From: Planktothrix serta PCC 8927
GTDB lineage: Bacteria; Cyanobacteriota; Cyanobacteriia; Cyanobacteriales; Microcoleaceae
Length of the DNA stretch: 47,514 nt
Reading direction: 5' to 3'
NCBI RefSeq assembly: GCF_900010725.2
Contig: NZ_LR734874.1
Span: forward strand, 22,668 to 70,181
Of this stretch, positions 15,660 through 25,162 are shown one piece after another (the stretch's first letter is position 1; the number at the start of each line of letters is the position of its first letter). The notes under the pieces were generated by a model, which was not told where the DNA came from, made no database searches, and was given only the letters and a program-made list of their open reading frames with translations. Made by a program: the position numbers and the translations under genes.

Positions 15660-16625
15660 TTAAAAGGGTTGACCTGTGGAACAGGCATCTGGCCTGTTAA
15701 CCGAGGTTTCCCCTTGTCCCCCAGTAGCGCAGGCTTGTTCTGCCATTCCTAGAGCCACTGCATCAAATACAGGTGCGGCCCATTGTCGTCCTGCTTGAAT
15801 AGACCCGGCTCGTTGAATAATTTCTGCGGCTTGAGCAACTTCAATAATAGCAATTTTAGGATTATATTCGGCGGCGCGTTCAATCATCGGATGCCATGCT
15901 AAAGAATGACCCTCACGGTTATTTTGACCCCCTCGAACTCTGGGCCCAATATTCACTAAATGTTGCTGTTGATAAAAGGGTGTTAAACGGTTTTGAATGC
16001 GATATTCCCACCACAAATCACGGTGATGAAGTCCGGTAACTAACATTTGAGCACCCGGACGAGGATTTGCGGCATTAGGAATATTAGCATCGGCGCTTAA
16101 AACCACCGTTTGTACAGAAGAATTTCCCTTATGAACTCCCGCAATAAAATGTTCTAAAGCTTGAAATCCATCGATACTTTCTCCATACATAGAAATCGTT
16201 GGAGTTAATACATAAAATCCTAATTTTTCTAAGCGGCGTTTCATTTCTTCAACCGTAATAGAATTCCAGACTCGACCAACAGAAACGCCATTCACACTCG
16301 CCCCAGATTGTAATCCATTACTGGTATATTGCATGGGTAAAATTGCAATGGGTTTATTTGTATTAATCCGAATGGGAGCAACATCAGCATGAGTCCAATT
16401 TTTCCCGGTATAATTGTAGCGAACTCGATAAATTCCTTGTCCAGTTTCATATTCATAAGACCGACCATCTTCTAAAATCGCAACGGTTTCGCTCAGGTTG
16501 GCATTTTGGCATTGAGCAACAGAAGCATTAGAGTTAGTTAGACAGGGGTTAAAAGTTTGGGCGGTTACAGGATAGGAAAAGCCTAAAATTAGGGAGGTGA
16601 GACAGAGTGCAATTTTCGTTTTCAT
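15660..16625 (-). CDS. Exported protein, possibly a diverged Amidase_3-type peptidoglycan hydrolase
   Basis: 321 residues with a signal peptide (residues 1-22, cleavage near VTAQ). Not confidently recognised. VQTVVLSADANIPNAAN followed by a GLHHRDLW turn, and later IAIIEVAQAAEI, recall the second-half motifs of zinc amidases, but the N-terminal metal histidine motif is not clear, so this is a guess. Cysteines occur only near the ends (C28, C39, C304 and C316 approximately), fitting disulfides in the periplasm. It precedes no obvious partner. Confidence 0.55.
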   Translation of the reverse strand: MKTKIALCLTSLILGFSYPVTAQTFNPCLTNSNASVAQCQNANLSETVAILEDGRSYEYETGQGIYRVRYNYTGKNWTHADVAPIRINTNKPIAILPMQYTSNGLQSGASVNGVSVGRVWNSITVEEMKRRLEKLGFYVLTPTISMYGESIDGFQALEHFIAGVHKGNSSVQTVVLSADANIPNAANPRPGAQMLVTGLHHRDLWWEYRIQNRLTPFYQQQHLVNIGPRVRGGQNNREGHSLAWHPMIERAAEYNPKIAIIEVAQAAEIIQRAGSIQAGRQWAAPVFDAVALGMAEQACATGGQGETSVNRPDACSTGQPF

Positions 16626-16708
16626 GGAGTATGAACAGGTTAATTTAAAGGGTTGTTAAACCTTCAACAGAGAACTGTAGCATGAATCAGGAAAACTGAA
16701 CCGCAATT

Positions 16709-17539
16709 TTAGAAATTAACTGAATGTTTGAGGATCATTTTTAAGCTTAAACTGACTAAATAAGCCAAACCTGCGACTAAAATAATCGTGGCGCCGGAGG
16801 TTAAATTAAAAAAGTAAGAAATTCCTAAGCCTAGGGTTGTGAAAATCATTCCTAAACTACTGGATAACACCATCATTTGTTTTAAATCTTTAACAAATTG
16901 TCCTGAAATTGCTGCGGGGATAGTTAATAGGGCAATTACGAGAATTAAACCAACCACTTTCATCACCATCACGACGGTTAAAGCAATGGCGACAATTAAC
17001 ATTAAATAAAGTTGATCAACGGGTAAATTTCGCGTTTCTGCAAAAACAGGGTCAAAGGAAATAGCGACTAACTCTTTATAAAATAAAAAAACCATTAGCC
17101 CAATTAGAATATTTAAGATTAACATTAAAATTAAATCAGATTGGGGAACAGTGAGAATACTGCCAAATAAATAACTCATTAAATCAACTTTATAACCGGG
17201 GGTTAAGTCTATAAAAATAATCCCAATTGCCATTCCTATCGCCCACATTACCCCAATAATTGTATCGGCTCGTTGTTGGGTTTTTCGATACACTAACCCC
17301 ATTCCTAATGCTGAAAATACAGAAAATGCGATCGCTCCCACCACAGGATTAAATTGAAAAAAATAACCCATACCAATCCCTCCATAAGCTGCATGAGCAA
17401 TACCCCCACTAATAAAAACAATTCGATTCACAACAACAAAGGTTCCAATTATGCCACAAGCAATACTCACTAAGAGTCCTGCAATTAAGGCATTTCGCAT
17501 AAATTCAAATTGCAATAATTTAATTAATTCTGTTATCAT
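16709..17539 (-). CDS. Metal ABC transporter permease (ABC-3 family, ZnuB/MntB-like)
   Basis: 276 residues with about eight hydrophobic spans. RIVFISGGIAHAAYGGIGMG near residue 40 and the late LLTIPAAISGQF segment are typical of the zinc/manganese permease family. The inner-membrane permease would work with an ATPase and a binding protein, but neither lies next to it: 17540-17836 is non-coding and the gene downstream is the unrelated exported protein. Whether the metal is Zn, Mn or Fe cannot be told. Confidence 0.85.
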   Translation of the reverse strand: MITELIKLLQFEFMRNALIAGLLVSIACGIIGTFVVVNRIVFISGGIAHAAYGGIGMGYFFQFNPVVGAIAFSVFSALGMGLVYRKTQQRADTIIGVMWAIGMAIGIIFIDLTPGYKVDLMSYLFGSILTVPQSDLILMLILNILIGLMVFLFYKELVAISFDPVFAETRNLPVDQLYLMLIVAIALTVVMVMKVVGLILVIALLTIPAAISGQFVKDLKQMMVLSSSLGMIFTTLGLGISYFFNLTSGATIILVAGLAYLVSLSLKMILKHSVNF

Positions 17540-17578
17540 TTTTGAATCACTGAATTGATTATTTATAATAATATAGCA

Positions 17579-17606
17579 GGGAATAGGGAATAGGGAATAG
17601 GGAACA
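17579..17606. repeat. Heptanucleotide array, GGGAATA x3 and GGGAACA
   Basis: Four units in register 40 bases upstream of the permease start. The rest of the 17540-17836 gap is AT-rich and holds no gene. Confidence 0.85.
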
Positions 17607-17836
17607 GAAAATAGGATCGCTGGCTGTGTCAGTTAGTGCGTAAGTTTTGTTGATATTAAAAATATGACTAAAAAAGGGGATAAATTTTATTATTAAAAAT
17701 TTAAAAACCAAACTCAAGCTAATTAAAATCATTGTAGAACTTGTTTAGGTTATTCCTAGGGAAAGATGAAAGTTAGAGATAGATTTAATTAAAGTAGAAA
17801 TAGGTAAAAAAACTTTAGAAGGTTAGGAGATTTAAA

Positions 17837-18199
17837 ATGAATCGTGATTCTGAACCGAGAGCAAATTTAAAAGAATTTGAGCAACCGATGAGTCCCCAGG
17901 AAGTTGATCCGCAACAAAAACGTTGGCAAAAGGAAGAGTTAGAAAAAAATGGCAAAACACTCACGGCTAACCCTGGAGATCGGATTGATAACTCTAAAAC
18001 CTTAGCAGAAAAAGCCAAACAAGTTGCGGTGGATGCACCGGATATTACCGGGGATCATATTGTTGTTCCGACTTATTTTATGGTTGAATATCCAAATGGG
18101 GAAAGAAAAGCTCTGCATCATGTTAGAGACGCCGAAGAAATTTCTGATGTGATTCGTCAAGCTAGGGTAGATGAAAATGGCAACCGCATTTGGTGGTAA
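17837..18199 (+). CDS. Conserved cyanobacterial hypothetical protein
   Basis: 120 residues, very hydrophilic and charged, without membrane span or signal. The first half is Glu/Lys/Gln-rich and probably disordered. The second half (HIVVPTYFMVEYPNGERKAL to the WW end) looks folded. A GGAG-like GTTAGGAG at 17820-17827 is well placed for the ATG. Function not recognised. Confidence 0.65.
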   Translation: MNRDSEPRANLKEFEQPMSPQEVDPQQKRWQKEELEKNGKTLTANPGDRIDNSKTLAEKAKQVAVDAPDITGDHIVVPTYFMVEYPNGERKALHHVRDAEEISDVIRQARVDENGNRIWW

Positions 18200-18441
18200 A
18201 TGGTGTTTATTTTAGGAAGAAAAGGGGGAATTAATTCCCTGTCCTAGTTTAGAAAATTTACCGGATTCCGTCAAATCCTATTTGCCTCAACTCCTATATA
18301 GTAGGGAACAAGGAACGCAGTGGAAAAGAGTTCACTGTTTAGGTGTCAATATCAGTCTTTGTCCTAACTGTTAGTCGCCACTGCTATACAATGTTTAGGA
18401 AGCTGCTGTGATCTCCTGCGTCCTTAATTCTTTTTGAACTG

Positions 18442-19623
18442 ATGAAAAGAAATCGTTTTCAATGGCAAAATTGGTTAGAATCTCATTGGATAGCTCCTGC
18501 TTATGGAGGCGGATTATTAATCGCACTCTCCATATTTTTCTTTGGAGCCGCAACGAATACAATGGCTGGATGGTTATATGTGATTAGTGGTATTAGTTTC
18601 GCTTTACTAGCAATTGCTGCGGTTTTACCCCAACGTTCTTTACTTTCTTTGCAAGTTCAACGAGCAACGATTAATCCTGTTAGTGTCGGAGACGATTTAA
18701 CCCTAGAATTAACAATTATAAATTCCAGTAATCAAGCTAAAATTTTAATTCAAGTTCAGGACTTATTACCCCTAGGATTAGGAAAATCAGCAACGGTTAT
18801 TGAACTTTTATCTCCCCATCAATCTGATCAATGGGTAACTTATATTCCTACCCAAAAACGAGGCATTTATCATTGGATAGGAGTGAAATTAAGAACCGCC
18901 ACACCATTAGGATTATTTTGGTGTAGTCGAGAACGAAAAGCACCCGCCACCGCCATTGTTTATCCTTTAGTTTTACCCTTAACGACCTGTCCTTTAATTG
19001 ATGAAATCGGACAAGATTATAATCCCAATGTCTATGAACAGCGTCAGTTTCAAATGGCAACAGAAGGCGTAACTCGCACCTTAAGACCCTATCGTTATGG
19101 TGATCCGACTCGTTTAATTCATTGGCGTTCTAGTGCGCGTTATGGCGAATTACGAGTGCGAGAATTAGAAACATCTAATGGCGGTCAGGAGATTATTATT
19201 GGTTTAGATAGTGCGTTTTTCTGGAAACCTGATGATTTTGAACAAGCTGTAATCGCCGCCGCTTCTTTATATTTTTATGCCTCTCACTGTCAATTAAATG
19301 TGCAGTTATGGACAGCAAAAACAGGATTAGTCTATGGAAATCGAGTAGTTCTCCATACCCTAGCTGATGTTAATTATGGGGAAGATGCGTTAGTCAAAAA
19401 TATTCCCGATTTTCCGATAATTTGGTTAACTCAAAATCCCGAATCGTTAAAAATTTTACCGTTAGGAAGTCGTTGGTTACTTTGGCCTTATTCTTCCCCC
19501 ATATCCCCCAGAGATCAAACCAACTCTCAAAGCCAAAAATTATCTCATTTAGGATTAGAAATTCGTCCCGATCTCTCTCTCCAATCTCAACTTCAATCTT
19601 CCTTAAGAGCATCAAATCTTTAG
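18442..19623 (+). CDS. DUF58-family membrane-anchored protein
   Basis: 393 residues. Two membrane spans near residues 20-60 are followed by an immunoglobulin-like segment and then the DUF58 signature, PYRYGDPTRLIHWRSSARYG, near residue 215-235, leading into a von Willebrand A-like domain. DUF58 genes often sit with MoxR ATPases and transglutaminase TgpA genes. Here none is adjacent. The role is unknown; links to envelope assembly are inference from family context. Confidence 0.82.
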   Translation: MKRNRFQWQNWLESHWIAPAYGGGLLIALSIFFFGAATNTMAGWLYVISGISFALLAIAAVLPQRSLLSLQVQRATINPVSVGDDLTLELTIINSSNQAKILIQVQDLLPLGLGKSATVIELLSPHQSDQWVTYIPTQKRGIYHWIGVKLRTATPLGLFWCSRERKAPATAIVYPLVLPLTTCPLIDEIGQDYNPNVYEQRQFQMATEGVTRTLRPYRYGDPTRLIHWRSSARYGELRVRELETSNGGQEIIIGLDSAFFWKPDDFEQAVIAAASLYFYASHCQLNVQLWTAKTGLVYGNRVVLHTLADVNYGEDALVKNIPDFPIIWLTQNPESLKILPLGSRWLLWPYSSPISPRDQTNSQSQKLSHLGLEIRPDLSLQSQLQSSLRASNL

Positions 19624-19695
19624 GTAATATTTCCCAATTGACACCTGTTGCGCTACAATTCAAAATAACATTGTTATAAAATTACACGCTGATCC

Positions 19696-20058
19696 ATGAC
19701 CCCAAAAACTAACGATAAATTATCCAGCCAAAAGAGCTTAATGGCAATGAAGCAGTTTTCTGAACAGTATGCCAGACGCACAGGAACTTATTTTTGTGCT
19801 GAACCCTCTGTTACTGCTGTTGTTATTGAAGGGTTAGCTAAAAATAAAGACGAGTTAGGCGCACCCCTTTGTCCTTGTCGTCATTATGAAGATAAAGAAG
19901 CTGAGGTCAAAAACACTTTCTGGAATTGTCCCTGTGTTCCGATGCGAGAACGGAAAGAATGTCATTGTATGTTATTCCTAACCGCCGATAATGATTTTGC
20001 TGGAGATCAGCAAGAAATTACAATGGAAGAAATTGAACAAGTTCGCTCTACAATGTGA
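19696..20058 (+). CDS. ftrC: Ferredoxin-thioredoxin reductase, catalytic subunit
   Basis: Passes electrons from photosystem I ferredoxin to thioredoxin in the cytoplasm. 120 residues. All seven cysteines of the family are present: C34, CPC at 59-61, CPC at 78-80 and CHC at 89-91, making the 4Fe-4S cluster and the redox disulfide. The partner variable subunit (ftrV) is not in the window. Starts 72 bases after the DUF58 gene. Confidence 0.95.
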   Translation: MTPKTNDKLSSQKSLMAMKQFSEQYARRTGTYFCAEPSVTAVVIEGLAKNKDELGAPLCPCRHYEDKEAEVKNTFWNCPCVPMRERKECHCMLFLTADNDFAGDQQEITMEEIEQVRSTM

Positions 20059-20172
20059 TAATTATTGGCTCTTGGTGTCGGGTTTGGTGTTGGGTTTGGT
20101 GTTAAAATTTAGGGAGATAGATTGTTCATTAATGGTTCCTAATTTCTGATTGCAGGATGAGAGTTTAAATTC

Positions 20173-20577
20173 ATGAAAGAAGAAATTCCGGCAGAATTTT
20201 GGCAAGGAGTTGAAGAATTTAATCAACAGGAATTTTATGATTGTCATGATACCTTAGAAGCGTTGTGGATGGAAGCACCAGAACCTGAAAAAAAGTTTTA
20301 TCAAGGTATTTTACAAATAGCAGTCGGACTCTATCATTTAAGCCAAAAAAATTGGAAAGGAGCCGTTATTTTAATGGGGGAAGGACTGGGACGCTTAGAT
20401 TATTATTATCCTGATTATAGTGGGATTAATGTGGAGCAGTTGATGGATGAAACGACTCAACTTTTAAAAGCTTTACAAAATGCGGGTGCTGAAAAAGTGG
20501 AGGAATTTCTGCCCTTAATGCAGCCTCAAGGAAGCGTTCAGGGTTTAAAATTACCGAAAATTCAAAAAGTTATATGA
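20173..20577 (+). CDS. DUF309-domain protein
   Basis: 134 residues. The helical DUF309 signature is clear: EFNQQEFYDCHDTLEALW, with YQGILQIAVGLYHL after it. His and Cys/Asp residues in the first motif are conserved in the family, suggesting a metal or ligand site, but the function is not known. Same strand as ftrC with a 114-base gap that carries 12-bp repeats (TGGTGTYGGGTT, about 20070-20101). Confidence 0.8.
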   Translation: MKEEIPAEFWQGVEEFNQQEFYDCHDTLEALWMEAPEPEKKFYQGILQIAVGLYHLSQKNWKGAVILMGEGLGRLDYYYPDYSGINVEQLMDETTQLLKALQNAGAEKVEEFLPLMQPQGSVQGLKLPKIQKVI

Positions 20578-21037
20578 GATGGGCAATCTTGCAATAGGCA
20601 ATAGGCAATAGGTAATAAGTAATTTCTTTTCCCTGCCTCCCCTGCTTCCCCTGTTCCCCATGTGGGAGTTGGGGGGATCATTTAGGGATTTCATATTAAT
20701 AGTAAAAAGGCGATCGCTTTTAAGAGGGGCGGGTTTAGTCAGATTATTGGTTAGAATTGAAGATAATTACAGAACCCGCCCCTACATTTTGTTGTTGAAA
20801 AAATCTGATGGCGTAGCCGCCGCCTTGCGGCATCGCATTTGAGCAATAATCAACAATTAAACCGTAGGGGCGGGTTCCGAGACGAGCTTTAATGATCAGT
20901 AATTATCTCCCTAAACCTGCCCTCTATTCTCAGGCGATCGCTTTTTAGATCCGAGAATGAAACAGCCCTGCCCTGTTCCCTGTTCCCTGTTCCCTGCTAT
21001 AGTATTTCGAGACATTTGAAACTGCGTTTTGAGTAAT
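20578..21037. other. Repeat-rich intergenic region before ddl
   Basis: No credible gene. It contains GGCAATA heptamers (20591-20620), an 11-bp inverted repeat of a GC-rich motif (20725-20735 with 20773-20783), HIP1 sites, a GCCGC/GCGGC palindrome near 20820, and TGTTCCC heptamers (about 20974-20997). A TGCTATAGT extended -10-like box follows the heptamers, about 36 bases before the ddl ATG. Confidence 0.7.
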
Positions 21038-22111
21038 ATGACTAAATTACGGGTAGGATTACTATTTGGTGGGTGTTCTGGCGAACATGAAGTTTCCATT
21101 AGTTCCGCAAGAGCGATCGCAAAAGCCTTAACAACCGATGAGAATGCAAATCGATACGAACTGCTACCCGTATATATTCAAAAAGATGGGGTTTGGAAAG
21201 ATCGCAAAATTGCTCAACAGGTTTTAGAGTCGGGAAAACCTCTATTCAGCAACGATGAAGTCCAACCGTCCGATCGCCTTCCCCAAACGATTAATTTATC
21301 AGAAATTGACCTTTGGTTTCCGATTTTACATGGCCCCAATGGAGAAGATGGTACGATCCAAGGATTATTAACTTTAATGCAAGTTCCTTTTGTGGGTTCT
21401 GGGGTTTTGGGGTCTGCGATGGGGATGGATAAAATTGCGATGAAAATGGCATTTTCTCAAGCAGGTTTACCCCAAGTTAAATATAAACTGGTGATGCGAT
21501 CGCAAATTTATTCAAACCCTTGTATTTTCCCGAAATTATGTGATCAATTAGAAGTAGAATTAGGTTATCCTTGTTTTGTTAAACCTGCCAATTTAGGGTC
21601 ATCCGTCGGGATTTCTAAAGTTAGAAACCGTCAGGAATTAGAAACGGCTTTAGATAACGCCGCTAGTTATGATCGACGGATTATTGTGGAAGCGGGAGTG
21701 ATGGCTAGAGAATTAGAATGTGCGGTATTAGGAACCGATCAACCGAAAGCTTCTGTTGTTGGAGAAATTACGTTTAAGAGTGATTTCTACGATTATGAAA
21801 CTAAATATACTGAAGGGAAAGCGGATTTATTTATTCCTGCAAAAGTGAGTAATGAAATTGCTAATCAAATTCAAGAGATGGCAGTTCAAGCTTTTTTAGC
21901 TGTTGATGCGGCGGGGTTAGGACGAGTTGACTTTTTTTATGTTGAACAAACCGGAGAAATTTTAATTAATGAAATTAATACCCTTCCGGGTTTTACATCT
22001 ACCAGTATGTATCCCCAACTTTGGGCTGCGTCGGGCGTTTCCTTCGATGAATTAGTCCATCAATTAATCCAATTTGCCTTAGAACGGCATTCAGAAACCA
22101 AACGCGATTAA
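21038..22111 (+). CDS. ddl: D-alanine--D-alanine ligase
   Basis: Makes the D-Ala-D-Ala dipeptide of peptidoglycan using ATP. 357 residues. Seen are [16 protein letters not shown] at the N-terminus, the ATP-grasp lysine region [24 protein letters not shown]-like central strand ([15 protein letters not shown]), and the metal and product site [18 protein letters not shown]. The ATG at 21038 is preferred over a TTG at 21029, as [12 protein letters not shown] is the usual start. Confidence 0.95.
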   Translation: MTKLRVGLLFGGCSGEHEVSISSARAIAKALTTDENANRYELLPVYIQKDGVWKDRKIAQQVLESGKPLFSNDEVQPSDRLPQTINLSEIDLWFPILHGPNGEDGTIQGLLTLMQVPFVGSGVLGSAMGMDKIAMKMAFSQAGLPQVKYKLVMRSQIYSNPCIFPKLCDQLEVELGYPCFVKPANLGSSVGISKVRNRQELETALDNAASYDRRIIVEAGVMARELECAVLGTDQPKASVVGEITFKSDFYDYETKYTEGKADLFIPAKVSNEIANQIQEMAVQAFLAVDAAGLGRVDFFYVEQTGEILINEINTLPGFTSTSMYPQLWAASGVSFDELVHQLIQFALERHSETKRD

Positions 22112-22251
22112 ATCCTTAATTTGATCCTGTTCCCAGTTAAACGGATTCTCCGTTCAGTTATTTCCGGCTAGATTACAGAGGTTAGTTGCAGGAATGGGAA
22201 TTGGTGTCTATAATAATAGGATTCCCTTTTCCCACCCTTTATTCCCTGGCT

Positions 22252-22297
22252 CCAATACCTTGTATTGGAACCCCCTGTCGGAGGCTATGCCTCCGAC
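22252..22297. repeat. Paired perfect hairpins after ddl
   Basis: CCAATAC/GTATTGG (22252-22258 with 22262-22268, three-base loop) and GTCGGAGGC/GCCTCCGAC (22277-22285 with 22289-22297, three-base loop). They lie between convergent ddl and the acetyltransferase gene, with C-runs rather than T-runs around them, so a palindromic repeat family is more likely than a simple terminator. Confidence 0.75.
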
Positions 22298-22333
22298 CCC
22301 CCCTTAAACCCAATCAAGCAAAACTCAATAGGT

Positions 22334-22900
22334 TCAATTCATTGGCCTAGGATAACAGGGACGACAAGGAGAACCAATACAAACCTGTCCAGAAGGCATA
22401 CTTTTAAACACACTACTGCGCGCCCCAATTACTGAATTAGTGCCAATTTTCACCCCTGGGCCGATAAAACAATCCATCGCCACCCAAGCACCATCTTCAA
22501 TTACAATCGGAGCCGTTTTTAACTTAAATGTAGGATCTTTAATATCGTGACCTCCGGTGCATAAATAACTTTTTTGGGAAATAACACAATGTTCGCCGAT
22601 AATAATTTCATCTAAACTATAAAATACAACATCATCTCCAATCCAACTGTAATCACCAATGGTTACTTTCCAAGGATAGGTAAATCGGGCTGTGGGACGC
22701 AGCACAACTCCTTCACCAACTTTAGCTCCAAATAATCGTAATAATTGACAGCGAATTCCATTAAAAGGATGTAATGTTAAGGGAAAAGCGATCGCTTGAA
22801 CCAACCACCACAACAACACAAACCAACCGGGTTTTCCGCGATCAAAATGGGATTGATCATATTGTCGTAAATCTACAAAGGTTGTTTTTTCTTGCAACAT
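22334..22900 (-). CDS. WcaF-like hexapeptide-repeat acetyltransferase
   Basis: 188 residues. Left-handed beta-helix repeats run from about residue 60 (GAKVGEGVVLRPTARF, VTIGDYSWIGDDV, IIIGEHCVISQ, PGVKIGTNSVIGARS). TGGHDI supplies the usual catalytic His. The N-terminal helix region and RPCYPRP tail fit the group annotated as colanic acid acetyltransferase WcaF. It probably O-acetylates a surface polysaccharide. Last gene of a same-strand group with two glycosyltransferases. Confidence 0.85.
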   Translation of the reverse strand: MLQEKTTFVDLRQYDQSHFDRGKPGWFVLLWWLVQAIAFPLTLHPFNGIRCQLLRLFGAKVGEGVVLRPTARFTYPWKVTIGDYSWIGDDVVFYSLDEIIIGEHCVISQKSYLCTGGHDIKDPTFKLKTAPIVIEDGAWVAMDCFIGPGVKIGTNSVIGARSSVFKSMPSGQVCIGSPCRPCYPRPMN

Positions 22901-22960
22901 AAAAAATCAATGATGAACACCAGGGCTGTTGACTGTTGACTGGTAGGGGCGGGGGAACCC

Positions 22961-23123
22961 ATTAGTGTCAACTTAAGTCATAATGCCCTGAAATAAATTT
23001 CGGGCTAAGAGCTAAAGTCATCTAAAGATGACTCAAGACTTGTCTTTTTTAACCCGTTTTAACGGGTTTAAGCTTTTAGCCTGAAATTTATTTCAAGGCT
23101 TTTGGCGTTAAGTTGACACCGAT
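22961..23123. mobile_element. MITE-like element with nested hairpins
   Basis: Terminal inverted repeats ATTAGTGTCAACTTA and its near complement TAAGTTGACACCGAT match at 13 of 15. The pairing continues inward (about 20 bp around TGAAATAAATTTC with one mismatch), and the centre holds two small hairpins (AGTCATC/GATGACT and AACCCG/CGGGTT). Direct repeats GGGGGAACCC flank it (22951-22960 and 23125-23134). No protein is encoded. Confidence 0.7.
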
Positions 23124-23153
23124 GGGGGGAACCCCGCCCCTACGACTGTTGAC

Positions 23154-23231
23154 TGGTACGGGCGGGGGAACCCCGCCCCTACGGCTGTTTCCTGTTAAGC
23201 TGTTCCCTGTTCCCTGTTCCCTGTTAACGGT
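23154..23231. repeat. GC-rich palindrome followed by TGTTCCC heptamers
   Basis: GGTACGGGCGGGGGAACCCC and its complement-like GCCCCTACGG form an uninterrupted palindrome at about 23156-23185. This is the same sequence that the MITE at 22961 interrupts. TGTTCCC x3 (23201-23221) follows and runs into the 3' end of the next gene. Confidence 0.75.
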
Positions 23232-24139
23232 TGAACAGGTTTAGGCGTGACATTTAATTGTCCGCCAAATTTTCGCAGTTCAAACAATTTAACCCCGATT
23301 TGGTATTCGTATTGGCTGAGAAGGCGGCCATAAATATATCCCGCTTTCCCATCTAAGAATCCTAATTGGATAATATAGAATAAAATAAACCGTAACAGAG
23401 GTTTAAAGGGTAAACGAACCCAAATTTTCTTTAAAAATCGTTTGCGTTTAACCGCATCTCCAAAGAAATTAGCACCAATCGTTTTACTATCATCAGCCCC
23501 CATTAAAATATTGTAATAAACTCGTGCTTCCCAGTTAGAATAACGGTTATGACGTTCAATCCAGTGGAATAAATCTCGAAAATCTTCATGAAGCATATCA
23601 TTTTTGAGATATCCCACTTGACCCGAAGACATGACAACGTGTTCATGAACTTCATTATCTCCGGTATTGGGAACATCTTCGGTTTGTAAGTTTTCATACC
23701 GTCCCAATTTGTGTTTAAATAAACGTAAATTCCAGTCAGGATATTTGCCTCCGTGACGAATCCAAGTCCCTAAAAAGAACACCCGACGATTAATATAATA
23801 TCCCGTATATTCCGGGTTTTTAATCATTTCAGCAATTTCATCCCAAGATTCGGGAGTAATCCGTTCATCACAATCTACAATTAACACCCATTCATTTCTA
23901 AAGGGTAAAGTTTCTAATGACCAATTCTTCTTTTTCGGCCATCCCCCTTTGAAATAAAATTGGACAACTTTGGCATCATAATTCTCGGCGATTTCCACAC
24001 TGCGATCGCTACTTTGGGAATCGACAACAAAAATCTCATCGGCTCTGGCGACACTGGATAAACAGGCGGGTAAATTGGCTTGCTCATTCTTAGCAGGAAT
24101 TAGCACAGAAATGGGAAGTTTGGATGCGTTAGAGTTCAT
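23195..24139 (-). CDS. Glycosyltransferase family 2 (WaaE/KdtX-like)
   Basis: 314 residues from the ATG at 24139; an upstream in-frame start at 24178 adds 13 weakly supported residues. The GT-A fold is seen: ISVLIPAKNEQANLPACL, FVVDSQSSDRSVEIA, and the DXD-like IVDCDERITPE. This arrangement is typical of LPS core glycosyltransferases that transfer to heptose or glucose, though the acceptor is not known. The final residues, TGNREQGTA, are encoded by a GGGAACA heptamer array, so the natural end has been altered. Confidence 0.85.
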   Translation of the reverse strand: MNSNASKLPISVLIPAKNEQANLPACLSSVARADEIFVVDSQSSDRSVEIAENYDAKVVQFYFKGGWPKKKNWSLETLPFRNEWVLIVDCDERITPESWDEIAEMIKNPEYTGYYINRRVFFLGTWIRHGGKYPDWNLRLFKHKLGRYENLQTEDVPNTGDNEVHEHVVMSSGQVGYLKNDMLHEDFRDLFHWIERHNRYSNWEARVYYNILMGADDSKTIGANFFGDAVKRKRFLKKIWVRLPFKPLLRFILFYIIQLGFLDGKAGYIYGRLLSQYEYQIGVKLFELRKFGGQLNVTPKPVQPLTGNREQGTA

Positions 24140-24208
24140 AGTTAAACTTAAAAATAGATCAAGGAATTGAACAGCCAAAAGTATTGAGGAATTGACCCCG
24201 ATTGCAAT

Positions 24209-25153
24209 TTATTTTTGAGAATTCTCTGGTTTAGATTCAGAATGAACCAAACCCGAAATTGCAGCACCCAAATAGCCAATTTGACCGTAAGCATACACGA
24301 AATTATCAAATCGTAAGGCAGGATTACCAAAATATTTAATAGTTTTGTACAACCCTCGGATAATGCGTTCCCCTCCTCGTCCCAGTTGCACAATGCCATC
24401 GCGCCCTGCTAACTGTTCCCGATAACATTCGCTAATGCCTTGCCACCATCCCCGCTCCATAAACCAAGCTCGGTTGATCCGTTCCGGTGCAACATGGTGG
24501 GCGACTAAGGCTTCAGGAATATAAGCGACTTGCCAACCTTGTTTGAGTGCGAGTTCAGTCATCTGTAATTCTTCATTAGATAATAACCTTTTTCCCACCC
24601 GACCTAAATTGATATCAAAACCGCCAATGTTCTCTAAGAAACTGCGACGGATGGAATAATTTAACCCTCTGGGGGTCAAACTCGGATTTTTAATTTCAAC
24701 CCACTGGTCTCCCAAATCATACGCACCTAGATTTTTGGCTAAATTATCAGACAACCAAGGTGGGGGAGTGATCCCTTCTGGCCAAATCAATGTGACTTTC
24801 CCTCCAGCGATCGCCAGTTTCGGATGATTTTCATAAGCTGAATATAACACTCTTAACCATTGAGGCGTGGCAATGGCATCGTCATCTAAATAAGCGATAA
24901 TCGGGCTTTGGGAGTTTTTCGCACCTGTATTTCGAGCAATAGATAACCCCGTTACGGGTTCATAAATATATCGGAGTTTAGGATGGGGAAGACGTGCTTC
25001 AACGACTTGACGGGTTCCATCCGTTGAAGCATTATCAACAACAATAATTTCAAAATCCGTAAAATCTTGTTGTAGTAAACTATCAATTGCTAAACCTAAA
25101 TATTGTTCTCGATTGTGAGTACAAATAATCGCAGAAATTAGGAATTGTGACAT
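24209..25153 (-). CDS. Glycosyltransferase family 2
   Basis: 314 residues. ISAIICTHNREQYLGLAIDS and IIVVDNASTDGTRQVV form the nucleotide-sugar site, YLDDDAIATPQW is the DXD motif, and GGFDINLGRVGKRLLSNEE is the usual acceptor-side motif. Probably cytoplasmic at the inner membrane, adding a sugar to a polysaccharide. Upstream of the other GT2 gene by about 70 bases on the same strand, so likely co-transcribed with it and the acetyltransferase. Confidence 0.86.
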   Translation of the reverse strand: MSQFLISAIICTHNREQYLGLAIDSLLQQDFTDFEIIVVDNASTDGTRQVVEARLPHPKLRYIYEPVTGLSIARNTGAKNSQSPIIAYLDDDAIATPQWLRVLYSAYENHPKLAIAGGKVTLIWPEGITPPPWLSDNLAKNLGAYDLGDQWVEIKNPSLTPRGLNYSIRRSFLENIGGFDINLGRVGKRLLSNEELQMTELALKQGWQVAYIPEALVAHHVAPERINRAWFMERGWWQGISECYREQLAGRDGIVQLGRGGERIIRGLYKTIKYFGNPALRFDNFVYAYGQIGYLGAAISGLVHSESKPENSQK

Positions 25154-25162
25154 AGGAATTGA

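Noticed and set aside
20660-20842. 60-codon plus-strand open frame
   Set aside because: Composed of repeat sequence (inverted GC-rich motif and a GCCGC palindrome); no protein-like pattern.
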